From assembly GCA_023213395.1 (NCBI GenBank), contig CM041465.1:87117741-87181740 (forward strand): a DNA stretch of 64,000 nucleotides, read 5' to 3'. The notes under the pieces were generated by a model. The model was not told the origin of the DNA and searched no databases. It worked only from the letters and a program-made list of their open reading frames with translations. This DNA is from Cycas panzhihuaensis (taxonomy: Eukaryota; Cycadophyta). The translations under genes were made by a program, and so were the position numbers. Of this stretch, positions 54,439-64,000 are shown in pieces (positions within the stretch are counted from its first letter, which is position 1; the number at the start of each line of letters is the position of its first letter).

Positions 54439-55086
54439 ATGGAGAAACATTGGGAGAACTACCTAGTTGGTAGATTATCTAGACCCAAACTAGGATTGGA
54501 AGCTATTAGAAGTTGGACCAGGAATAAATGGAGGATGGTGGGAAACGTGGAAGTCATAGCAATGTTGAAGGGTTGTGTACTTTTCAAATTTGTAACACAA
54601 GAAGACATGCCCAATATCCTCTTGAAGGCCCCATGGATGTTAGGGAGGAAGGCATTATTTTTAGAAAAGTGGCATAGCGACTTCGATCCTCTAGTTCCCA
54701 TATTCAAGTAAGCTCCTATTTGGATCCAGCTGCCCAGTCTCCCTCTGCAACATTGGAACATGGAGGTCTTGAAGGGGATGGTGAAAGCCATGGGTCCTCT
54801 CCTAGAAATTGATTCTGCGACCAAAAATAGAAGTAGACTCATCAATGTCAGGTTTTGTGCCCTGGCTAGGATCGGCAAACCCCTTCTTAAGGAAGTATGG
54901 ATTGATATGGAGGACTGGAGTTGGGCCCAACCATTGATATATGAGATGGATAACTTTAGATATTCGGTCTACAGAAGACTAGGTCACTTACCTTTGAAAT
55001 GCCTAGGAGAAAAGAAAATAGAGGGAGGAAATCAGGAAGGAAACATAGAGTTAAAAGATAATTCCCAGAAGGCAGTGGATCCTTAA
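54439..55086 (+). pseudogene. LINE F ORF1 (DUF4283-like, zinc knuckle)
   Basis: One frame with a stop at 54709-54711. The first part has NYLVGRLSRPKLGLEAIRSW, then VEVIAMLKGCVLFKFVTQED and APWMLGRKALFLEKWHSDFD, the DUF4283 nucleic-acid-binding fold of plant LINE ORF1. The second part has INVRFCALARIGKPLLKEVW, and the knuckle position reads YSVYRRLGHLPLKC, where the first two expected Cys are both Tyr. It would coat LINE RNA in active relatives. Confidence 0.88.
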
Positions 55087-55519
55087 GAGTTGGTGTAAGG
55101 TGAGTGCCCTCTCAAGATGCAAGAGGCAAAGGACCTTGGGTTTGATCCCAACGAGGATGACACCCTCTCTAAGGCGAGCGAATAGGATGTTTAGGCTCTA
55201 GGCTCGTTGAAGATGTTTGAAGGGGAAGGTAATATGGGGAAAACTACCCTGGAAGGAGTGGGTGAGGTGACCCCACCTCAGGTGGCCCAACCCGAAGAGG
55301 CTCAGAAGAATATTTTGGATGTTGGATCTGAGAAGCGGGTGGGTAGGCCCCCCCTAAAAATAATAAGGGAGATGGAAGCAGTAGCCCAGGTGGACTAGGG
55401 CAATCAGAAAACCCTCAATGATGGCTTCTTAGAAGGGCCTAGGCTCAGATCTAGAGCTGAAGGATGAGACCTAACCAAAGGAGAGGCAGCGGAGATCTAG
55501 AAGCAAAGGAAGAAGAGAT

Positions 55520-56300
55520 AAAACTCATTTCATGAAATATTAGGGGATTGAATGCCCCCTCTAAACAAAGGATTTTAAGAGATATAAGAATGAGAGAACA
55601 CCCATATCTAATTTTTCTACAGGAAACAAAGATAAATCTAGAAAATAGCCCAAGAGTTAGAAACAAAATTTGGAAAAAAGTAGAAGGCAAAGGAGTAGGT
55701 AATAATCAAGGGACTGAAGGTCTAATAGTGATGTGGTACCCACGTGAATGGATTGGGGAAACTTTCATGGAGGAGGACTCCTTTATATCCATGTGGTTTA
55801 CCAACAAGGGAAACAACATAAAATGGATGGTTATAAATGTTTATGTCCCAAACCTCCATGAGGATAGGAAGAGGTTATGGGATAGAATCCTGGAAGTCCA
55901 TGGTGAATGTGGAGTACCTTAGCTAGTGGCTGAATACTTTAATATGACAGTTTGCCCAGGGGACAAGAAGGGGGGCCAAGATAGTTAGACGAACTGCATG
56001 CACGAGTTTGCCTGCTTCATGCAGAAGGGGGGACTAGCGAACGTGAAGCTCAGAGGTGCATCCTTTGCCTAGTCAAACAAAAGGGTGGGCAATCAACTTA
56101 TCCAGATTAAACTCGATAGAGTTATGGTCAATTATGAGTGGGCTAGGTGCTATAAAGACTTTACTCTAGAGGCACTTCCAAAAATTAGATCTGATCACTC
56201 TCCTCTCCAGTTTCTGTTCTTAGATTTGGAGACACCTTTTAGATTTGAAATGATGTGGATCAGACATCTAGACTTCAGAAAGAAGGTGGAGGAATGGTGA
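55520..56300 (+). pseudogene. LINE F ORF2 endonuclease domain
   Basis: An apurinic-type endonuclease that would nick target DNA. A stop near 55533 replaces the Trp expected before NIRGLNAPSKQRILRD. FLQETKINLENSPRVR (Glu), MVINVYVPNLHEDRKRLWDR and, after stops, IQIKLDRVMVNYEW and RSDHSPLQFLF (terminal Asp-His) follow. The NDF segment is AEYFNMTV, so an expected Asn-Asp is partly lost. Confidence 0.88.
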
Positions 56301-57760
56301 AATGTCCAAATTCATGGACATGCCATGTACAGATTCTCGAAAAAGCTAGATTGGGTGAAAAGACAAGTGAAATGTTAGAATAAGGAAATATTCTAGAACA
56401 TCCATGCTCTTAAGGATCAAACTATTAAGGACCTAAATGAAATGGAGAGAAGGATTTAGGGTGAGGGCAGGACCTAAGCTTTGGATAAATTAGAAAGAGA
56501 GTTGGTTGAAAACCTGGAGGAGCTACTAAATAAAGAAGAAATTCACTAGAGGAAAAAGTCTAGGGCTATTTGGCTTGCTGAAGGGGATAGAAATACCAAA
56601 TTCTTCCACATGATTGTAGTAAAGCATAGATTTAGCAATAGGATCAACAACCTACAAAGGGATGATGGATCAGTAACAGACTGCATGGAAGACTTGAATG
56701 ACCTTGCTAGTGATTACTTCAAGGATTTATTCAATGAATGACAGGATGGGGATAAGGATGTCAAAAAGGACTTCTTGAGGTCTATACCCAGGTTGGTCAA
56801 CGAGTCTCAAAATTATTCACTAATAGCGTCCTTTACCTAAGATGTGATCAAGATGGATGTGTTTAGTATGAAGAGGGACAAAGATCCTAGTCTGGATGGA
56901 TTCCCCCCCTAGGTTCTTCCAGGAATTCTGGGATATAATTAAGGAAGACCTCATGGAGGCTATGCAATAGTTTTATTCAAACTAAAAGATCTTTAAGAAT
57001 GACAAGCTGCATTTTTTGTTCTTATTCCAAAAAGAAGGGAGCCAAGAGAATGGAGGAGTTCTGCCCTATTAGTCTCTACAACATAAAGTATAAGATCTTA
57101 TCCAAGGATTTGGCCAATAGACTAAAAAAAATTATACCTTATATAATATCTTAGAATTAGGATGGCTTTGTGTAAGCCAGACAGATTAGTGATGGTATAA
57201 TAGTGGTCCACAAAACTATTCACTCAGCAAAGGAGAGGAAGGAGCCTACTATGCTAATTAAGATCGACCTATCAAAGGCCTTCAATAGAGTCTCCTAGTA
57301 TTACCTCTTGGAATGCTTGGATGCTTTTGGGTTTGGCACGAAATAGAGAGCTTGGATGAAGCTTTGCATTTCCAATCCCTAATACTCTGTCATTATTAAC
57401 AGCACATCGTCCAGATTTTTTTTGGGCTATAAAGGGTTGAGACAAGGGTATCCATTATCACCCTTCCTCTTTATATCCCTAGCAAAAATATTGGGAACGG
57501 CCATGGAGGCTGCTAAAAGACAAGGGCTTATTAAAGGACTACGCCCTACAACTAGGGTGGACAATATTGTCCACCACCAATTTATGGATGATAACATATT
57601 TTTGGGGAAAGCAGCCATTAAGAAGGCCACCAGGATTAAAGATGACTTAAGAAGCTTCGAACTGGCCATGAACTATAAGGTAAACTTGAGTAAAAGCAGT
57701 GTTTACTTTATAAATACCCCGGGAAATACCTAAGGAAGGATCAGTAGAATTTTAGAGACG
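56301..57760 (+). pseudogene. LINE F ORF2 reverse transcriptase
   Basis: AIWLAEGDRNTKFFHMIVVK marks the region before RT (near 56560). RT motifs: CPISLYNIKYKILSKDLANR, LIKIDLSKAFNRVS (first Asp), GLRQGYPLSPFLFISLAKIL and HHQFMDDNIFLGKAAI with the catalytic DD intact (57595-57640), then AMNYKVNLSKSSVYFINTP. More than ten stops and a few shifts in between. The minus-strand ORF here is a shadow. Confidence 0.9.
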
Positions 57761-58559
57761 GAAATTAAGAATCTACCTACTACATACCTTGGTATGCCCG
57801 TATTTGTGGGTAAGATGACGAGGGATATGTGGAACCCCCTCATTGATCGGATTCAAAGAAAGTTGGCTGGTTGGAATGGGGCTCTTCTTACCCAAGCTGG
57901 GAAGCTCTAGCTTGTGGCTACCTCTTTACAAAGTATTCTAGTTTTCTGGATGTCTATTTTCAGAATGTCGCCCAGCGTTTCTACTATCTTGGAGTCCATC
58001 TAGAAAAGATTCCTTTGATCTGGGGTTGAGGAGAATGATAGAATCTACCTAGTGAGTTGGAGCAAAGTTTGTACACTGAGATGGGTTGGGGGACTAAATC
58101 TCATAAGAATATCACTATTTGATTCTTCCCTTGTGTCTAAGCTCGGTTAGCAACTAGTCAAAGGCACAGAGGGTCTGTGGGAAAAGATCTTAACTCAAAA
58201 ATATCTTCAAGGCAGTTCTCTCCTTGAGAATATAGTTCCCCCTTTTAGCTTAACAGTTTAGAGGAGCATTCTCAAATCCAAGACCATGATGAAGGCTGGC
58301 CTAAAGTGGAGCTTGGGAGATGGGAATATTATAAATTTTTGGGAGGATACATGGTGTAGTGAAAAAGGTCTAAATAACTATCCTGAATTAGCCCCCCTTC
58401 AGGCCCCTTGTGAATGATTATATGGTATTCATGTGAAGGACTATTGGAATGGGAGGGGAAGAAGAAAAGGATGGAGGAATTTTGAGGAACTTCAGTGGGA
58501 GTCTTTCCCCTAAGAAGGTCTCACCAAACTTAGAAAGATTCTTAGAAAATGTTATATAC

Positions 58560-58880
58560 CTAAAACAAACATGGTGGACTCAATAATCTGGCCCTCAACC
58601 CAAACTGGGGAGTACTCAGTGAAGCAGGGATACCTCTACCTCTATTCAGAGAGTGGGGATCAGAGGAATAAGACCTTGGAAGGGGTATGGAAACTGGACC
58701 TCATTCCAAAGATTGTTATTTTTTGGTGGACTTGTCTTAGGAATAAAATGGATAATCTCAGGAAGAGAGGATATTAGCTGACAAATAGGTGCATTCTTTG
58801 TCATAAAGAAGAGGAATCTGTGGATCATATTTTCCTTTGGTGTTCTTACTCAAGTGAGGTTTGGAGAGTTTTACTCGACA
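58560..58880 (+). pseudogene. LINE F zf-RVT domain
   Basis: Frame 58571-58777 has DSIIWPSTQTGEYSVKQGYL and VWKLDLIPKIVIFWWTCLRN. After a stop the Cys/His part CILCHKEEESVDHIFLWC is intact. A conserved zinc-binding region of plant LINE ORF2 after the RT thumb. Confidence 0.85.
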
Positions 58881-59204
58881 TCTTTGAGGTGAATTGGGTC
58901 TTTTCTGAAAATATCGTGGACCAATGGACATCTAGGAAGAGCCCATCAGGAGCTAAATCCTAGGCAGCTTGTGGAAAATTGTTATCTTGGTGTTTTTGTG
59001 GAATCTATGGAAAGAAAGAAATAGAAGGATTTTTCAGGATAGATAGATGGACTCAAATGCTATTTTCAATGTTATCCATACAGAGATTAGGGAGAATGTT
59101 AAAAACACAGAGGAGAAGCGAATTGTTATGATAGAAAGAAAGATACTACTTAAGTAGGGGATAAAGCTGATAATTAAGGAGGGGAAAAGAAGGATTTGCC
59201 CCTG

Positions 59205-59660
59205 AGTCCCTCCTAAGGATCATTGGTTAAAAATAAGTTTTAATGGCGCTTCAAAAGGAAACCCTAGAGAAGTTGGTGGTGGCAGTATTTGTAGAGACGC
59301 TAAAGGAAACCTCATATGGGCTTTTGCATAATACTATGATCAATAGACAAACCACTTTGCATAGATGGAAGCTATGTTAAAAGTCATGGATTTAGCCTTG
59401 GAAGGGGGCTTCAACAGGGTGGTTATTGAAGGTGAACCCCTTATTGTAATAAATCTTTTGAAAGGCATAGCTTCCACGGACTGGAGATTTCAAACCATGA
59501 TTAAAGATGCTCAAGATGCACTAAAGGATCTGGAGAGTGTCCAGATTTAGTATATCTTCAGGGAAGCTAATAAAGTGGCTGACTTCTTGGTTAAATGGGG
59601 GGTTAAGAATAGGAGATCTATTGTTTGGAGGGAGGACATCCCCGAGGAACTTATGAAACT
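59205..59660 (+). pseudogene. LINE F C-terminal RNase H
   Basis: KISFNGASKGNPREVGGGSI (first catalytic Asp replaced by Asn), stops, then MEAMLKVMDLALEGGFNRVV (Glu), IEGEPLIVINLLKGIAST (expected Asp replaced by Glu) and, after a stop, YIFREANKVADFLVKWG. The fold is clear, and the active site has lost two acidic positions. Confidence 0.85.
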
Positions 59661-59883
59661 GGTTAAGATCGAAAGGATCCGTGATAGCTAGCTATGGGGC
59701 TTATCCTGGTACAAATTTAGCTTATGTGTTGAATTATTTATATACTCAAGCCGTGGGGTTGTCACAGTCCATCATGATCTGAATGACAAAATTTTATTGA
59801 TGTACTAGGTTGTGGGATCTTGTTTTATAAACCCACATTTTATTCATTTTTACCTCAACAAAAGAAAAAAAAAAAAAAAAAAA

Positions 59884-60318
59884 CATAATAGGCGAGTGCA
59901 TAAAAGAAATAAGAAATAAGCCAAACAAGACATATACTTCTTTTGCACATATGAAGTTGGTAACAAAATTATATATTATGCACAAATAGTAAATTTAGGA
60001 ACTTTTTGCTCTTACAATTAACTTTGACTTTTACTAAAAAGACACTTTCCCTTTTTTTCTGAAAAATAAGAAACAAATAAATAACCAAATTGGAAGGGTT
60101 AAGATAAATAAATTTTTACACCTAAAGAAAGCTCCTTGTTTAGGAATTATTTAATTAGTTTTATGTCATTCTTTAAATTCCAAATAGATCACTCCTCTTT
60201 CACTGAGTGACAAGTTAGCAAGAAACAAAAGAGACTATAAAAGGAATTTAAAAAAGAAAAATTGAAAACCAACTATGAGGTCAACTATGAACTTTTAAAT
60301 AGATCTTAATTCAAAGTT
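59884..60318. other. AT-rich spacer
   Basis: No coding signal or element boundary is seen in this stretch. Confidence 0.6.
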
Positions 60319-60672
60319 TGTTAGATTTATAGAATTCCTAACAATATCTATTGGATAATGGTCAATCCATAGGTTAGTAGATTAGCAATATCCTCTCTTA
60401 CGCATACCAAGGAGACTTAATGTGTACACTTCTTCATGTATTAGTCATTGGTTGATTATGTGGTTTTTGACATGTAATTGAACACCCACATAGTGGTATG
60501 TACTATAAATATGTGTATTATTTCATATTCAAGTTGGAGATGCATGTTTTCCTTAAAAGGTTATGCATTATATTGTAATTTATGTTTTGTATTTTTGTCT
60601 TGTATGTTGTTAATGTAGTCTTGATGTGCTTGATATTATGAATTAATGATATCCAATTGTGTAATTTTAACA
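60319..60672 (+). repeat. LTR-like sequence, left arm of an inverted pair
   Basis: 354 bp beginning TGTTAGATTTATAG and ending TAATTTTAACA, directly followed by TGGTATCATAGCC (60673-60685), similar to the tRNA-Met primer site. CTATAAATATG near 60503 is TATA-box-like. The reverse complement matches 61303 to about 61640 over its whole length with many substitutions. Probably the 5' LTR of a Copia-like element; I found no coding sequence of it. Confidence 0.7.
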
Positions 60673-60685
60673 TGGTATCATAGCC
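60673..60685 (+). other. Primer-site-like motif after left LTR-like arm
   Basis: TGGTATCATAGCC matches TGGTATCAGAGC in ten of the first twelve bases when aligned without gaps, and sits exactly at the end of the LTR-like sequence. Confidence 0.6.
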
Positions 60686-61290
60686 AAAGCATTCATACAA
60701 CAACTACATCAATGTGAACTTCTTGTGTGCATAATTTGTCACAAAACTCTCTTCAAGCATAGTCTTCATATCATAAAACAAAGGGCAAAACAATGATTCT
60801 CTTCACCACAAAAATGACTTCAACAGAGTGATCAATCCTACTCCATAAACTTCATTCATGGAGATGCAGCAAATGCCTACATGCATATATGTATTTTCTG
60901 GCCAACATGTATAAAGAAAGTTTAATAAATAATTATACCATGTACAGTAATTCACTGTGGAATTTGTCTTCAAATAAACATAGCCACATGTGTTATGGTT
61001 AAACTTTCAATGGCTCAGGCACCACTATGCTATTCAAAAACACATACCAACATGTTATTTGGGTACTTATCTAGTAAACATGCTCTTCAGGTGTATGTAT
61101 CAACATGGTTTTTAAGTACTCTATAAAAATATATGGTTCAACAATCTTCCCACTAACCCACAATAGCACACTTACTCAATAAGATAACCTCTATTATTGA
61201 TCACAACAATCATACTCAAAATAAGTTTTAAATAACATTGGGTAGGTAGACGCACTTATAATCTTACAACCTTACATGGATCACACCATA
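60686..61290. other. Interval between the two inverted LTR-like arms
   Basis: About 600 bp, AT-rich, no coding signal. Its two ends do not look like inverted copies of each other, so the symmetry stops at or near the primer-site motifs. Confidence 0.5.
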
Positions 61291-61302
61291 ATGTTAATAC
61301 CA
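61291..61302 (-). other. Primer-site-like motif of right LTR-like arm
   Basis: On minus TGGTATTAACAT directly follows the LTR-like sequence. The first six bases match a tRNA-Met primer site and the rest is degraded. Confidence 0.45.
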
Positions 61303-61640
61303 TGTTAAAATTACATGATTTAATACTATGAATATATAATATTAAACACAATAAGACTATACTAACAGCATATAAAATTAAAAAATGAAAAAATACGACA
61401 ACATAATACATAAACCCTTTTGGGGAAATGATAATCTCCAACTTGTATTATGAAACAATACATATTCATAATATATGTCTTCATATAGGTATGCAATTAT
61501 ATGCTAAGAACCACATAGTCAAACAATGACTAATACATGAAGAGTGTGTACACTAAGACCCCTTAGTGCACAAAAGAGGGGATACCACCAATCTACTAAC
61601 TCATAGATTGGACATTATCCAACACTATTAATGCTAGCAT
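61303..61640 (-). repeat. LTR-like sequence, right arm of the inverted pair
   Basis: Reading on minus it corresponds to 60319-60672, ending AATTTTAACA. Matching stretches on plus include ATCTCCAACTTG (61434-61445), CAATGACTAATACATGAAGA (61524-61543), AATCTACTAAC and CATTATCCAA near 61613-61622. The outer end is less certain (61630-61655). Confidence 0.65.
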
Positions 61641-64000
61641 TTTTTGTCTTTGAATGTACTCGTTTGTCCTGATGGTGTTGGGTTGTTGGATACTTAACAT
61701 AACTACCATAAATATTTCAAGGTGCCCATTATCTAGTCTTAAAGTGTTTAAAATATCTTTGCATTGCTAATTATTAAGGAGATCTACTTATACTTCCTCC
61801 TACACATCCTCTGGATCATTTTCTAGTTTAGTACATGTACTTGCTTTCTTTTGGGATATATAAAAGCACGTCCCTCTCCTCCTTTTTTTTGTAATCATAA
61901 CAGAACCCTCATGCTCTCCTCCTAGTCTTATCTCAGCCCTCCCCTTTTATAAGCAAGTTAGAAGTTGAAGTTTAAGGGATGGAGCTTCCTATCTATATGG
62001 ATGTCCCCTTGTTTGGTCATAAGTACACTAACAGTTTTTAGAGTACTCAATTGGGTTCAGTTTATCATGTGAGGCATATGACCCTTTCAAGTGTTTTAGA
62101 CTCAAATTACCATATATCTTCACACATTGCCACCCATAGATTACTTATGTAGAAGGATAAGGTGTCATTAGACTTAATACTAACCTGAATATCCAATGTT
62201 TAGAATGATTTTGCATATTCAAATATATTTCTATGTCCTTGGAGATAATGAGTTAATTAGACATGATACAGGTCATCCTAATTTCCCTCTACACCGTTTC
62301 TAAAAGCCTCTTCATACTCCATAATATTCTCTAGTCATGTGATATTGCCTTACTTGTATTTAGTTACATTCCTCACTAGAAAATCCCATTTCAAACTCTA
62401 TTCTTCATCATTTCTCTACAATGCTCTTTGCAAATACCTTTTAGTTAAATTCCCAATGGAGAAACTAGACATTGTAGGTGCCTCTATTTGAAAGTTGATG
62501 GGGTTCCTTGTGAGATCCTCTTTCCCCACCTCAAAATCACTCGCATAACTCGCTTATAATGGTTACTTAAAATTTTTGATAGTCCAAGTAACATTCCTAT
62601 GCATAATATTTGAAGGAATGTTCTAAATTAAATAGATTAAAAAATAAACATTAGAAAAGTTAGAAACAATTTTCTAATTTGTCCTATTTACGCTTTATCT
62701 CCTTTTTGTAGTGCACTTTTTTGACTCAATAAACCCTTAGGGCATCTTCTTTGATTTGACTACCCTTAGTATCTAATGTAATTGACAATTGGAGGTTTAA
62801 GCTCTTATGCAACGCCCCAAGATGCCAGTCTAGCACATAGTGATGTGCCCATGTTTCCATGAAAACAATTGTGTAGCAATAGTGGTACCTAAGCACTAAA
62901 AAAACTACACTACAATAGGGGTGACTTCAAAGTTTGCAATAGAGTATAATAGTTGAGAATTGATGGCTATAGGTCACTCAAACCACCTTTTGTAGTGTAC
63001 AATTAGAGTCTTTATTGAGAATACATTTTAGGCAACTCTAAGTATTAGCCAGCATGGCTCGTATTTGCCTAGTAACCTTCTTGACCACTATGACATTGAA
63101 TGGAATGGAAATTGATGAGTTGAATGGCTCGAGCAGAGGGAAATTTAGTTATTTAGCTCTAATACCACTTGCGAGGGGCTTGAAATCATAAGTAAAAATT
63201 TGCAAATAATAAATCTTTAAAATGACAAAGAAATGAATAAGGAATCATCAAAATAAGCTTGTGCTTATTTCTAGAGGGCACAGACCCCAAAATATTCAAA
63301 ATAAACCATCTAAATTCCAATAATGATAGCTTTCACTATCTACTGTTCAAATAATGATATCATTGGTGAATCTTCCCATGTTGGCTCCTTAGTTGCGGGT
63401 CTACCCGCAACAAAGCAAATAGCCATAAACAACAAAATGAATACGTTAAACACATTCCCCTTCTAGATATTTAATTTTATGATCCCACATATGAAGAAGT
63501 TAACTAGGGCATAATATTAGAGGAAATATATTTAGTCATTTCCCCACATGGCAAAGGGAAGGGCTCATGATCAAATGGGTTTTACATGGAATTCTATCAC
63601 AAGTTATGGGAAGTCAATAAAATTAACCTCTTTAAAGCCTTCAAAGAAACCATTAATTCCTAAATCAAATTATCCATTATACTTTGATTAGATACCAATG
63701 TCAATGTGTAGTGTCCTATGCAAAGATCTTATCCAAGTTAATAGCTACAAGTCTTAAAAAAGGTCTTCCATTGGTGCATCTATGCAACCCAGAATGCCCA
63801 AGATGCCACTACTAAATAAATGATGAATATCTTCAACAATACCATAACTGTAACCTTTCAACATACCATAGTAAGAAATTCTTTGTTGAACTAACTAAAG
63901 ATATGCTATGTTCCAACCTCAAGAACTTGAAAGTTTAAAAAATACATAAATTTATCTTCCTGTTAACCTCTCATAATGTAATTCTCACAACTAGAAATAG
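61641..64000. other. AT-rich terminal region
   Basis: No convincing ORF. The only structured signal is the tRNA-Met primer-site-like motif on minus at 63158-63169. The rest looks like old, unassignable DNA. Confidence 0.5.
63158..63169 (-). other. Isolated primer-site-like motif
   Basis: GCTCTAATACCA on plus is TGGTATTAGAGC on minus, the same 12-mer used as the primer site of element E. Two bases to the right TGCGAGGGGC could be an LTR end, but no second copy is in the window, so this may be a lone relic or chance. Confidence 0.35.

Larger units (their letters stand above)
54439..59883 (+). mobile_element. Long LINE element F (plant L1-type), decayed
   Basis: Coding similarity from ORF1 to the C-terminal RNase H runs over 5.4 kb and ends in an A-rich tail (59861-59883). 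The 5' boundary is not determined, and the element may start earlier (up to about 53830). I could not find a target duplication matching the sequence after the tail. Both ORFs are cut by many stops and several shifts, so it is inactive. It is of the same type as the truncated LINE at 41481 but not a close copy. Confidence 0.9.

Noticed and set aside
59884-59960. Target duplication of LINE F after its A tail
   Set aside because: I searched the 53000-54440 stretch by eye for the sequence following the tail (CATAATAGGCGAGTGC) and found no convincing match.

Overview
This looks like a stretch of large-genome plant nuclear DNA made almost entirely of transposable elements, their relics and simple repeats. 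I see no convincing host gene, tRNA, rRNA, CRISPR array or prokaryotic feature. The evidence for a plant is the element repertoire: Ty1/Copia and Ty3/Gypsy elements with plant-type primer sites, a chromovirus with a chromodomain, a Tat-like Gypsy with a second RNase H and an antisense ORF, and plant L1-type LINEs with a DUF4283-like ORF1 and a C-terminal RNase H. Long AT-rich spacers and deep decay suggest a seed plant with a bulky genome, possibly a gymnosperm. Species cannot be decided from the sequence.

Layout. 1-1970 is a long compound CA then TA microsatellite. 1971-4345 is AT-rich and empty. 4351-14203 is Gypsy element A on the minus strand: LTRs of 463 and 457 bp, target-site duplication (TSD) GTCTT, an unusual repeat-coding leader ORF, gag, protease, RT-RNase H, integrase, a minisatellite and a decayed extra ORF before the 3' LTR. 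14209-17245 holds older relics: a Gypsy protease fragment between two diverged direct repeats, and a ~100-bp tandem repeat. 17251-38645 is Copia element B on the plus strand, with LTRs of 646 and 630 bp and TSD CCTCT. Its gag is split by element C at 18333-34406, a 16-kb GC-rich Gypsy with 2.48-kb LTRs and TSD CTGAC.

38651-41440 is AT-rich, with a strikingly G-poor 2 kb. 41481-42692 is a 5'-truncated LINE with a poly(A) tail and a 16-18 bp TSD. 42711-46848 contains a decayed minus-strand coding stretch of unknown family and a 54-bp tandem repeat. 46854-53003 is chromovirus element E on the plus strand, with 380-bp LTRs, TSD ACACC and a chromodomain. 54439-59883 is a long but decayed LINE, F, on the plus strand. 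59884-64000 is AT-rich and carries a pair of LTR-like sequences in inverted orientation, each with an adjoining primer-site-like motif, facing each other.

How the parts relate. The elements are independent insertions. C is younger than B, because it lies inside B's gag. All are dead as written: frames carry stops and shifts, catalytic or zinc-binding residues are lost, and the changes are dominated by C-to-T and G-to-A transitions, as expected of methylated, silenced DNA. The most notable biology is in element C (a cellular-type RNase H downstream of integrase plus a long antisense ORF) and element A (a repeat-built leader protein and an extra 3' ORF).
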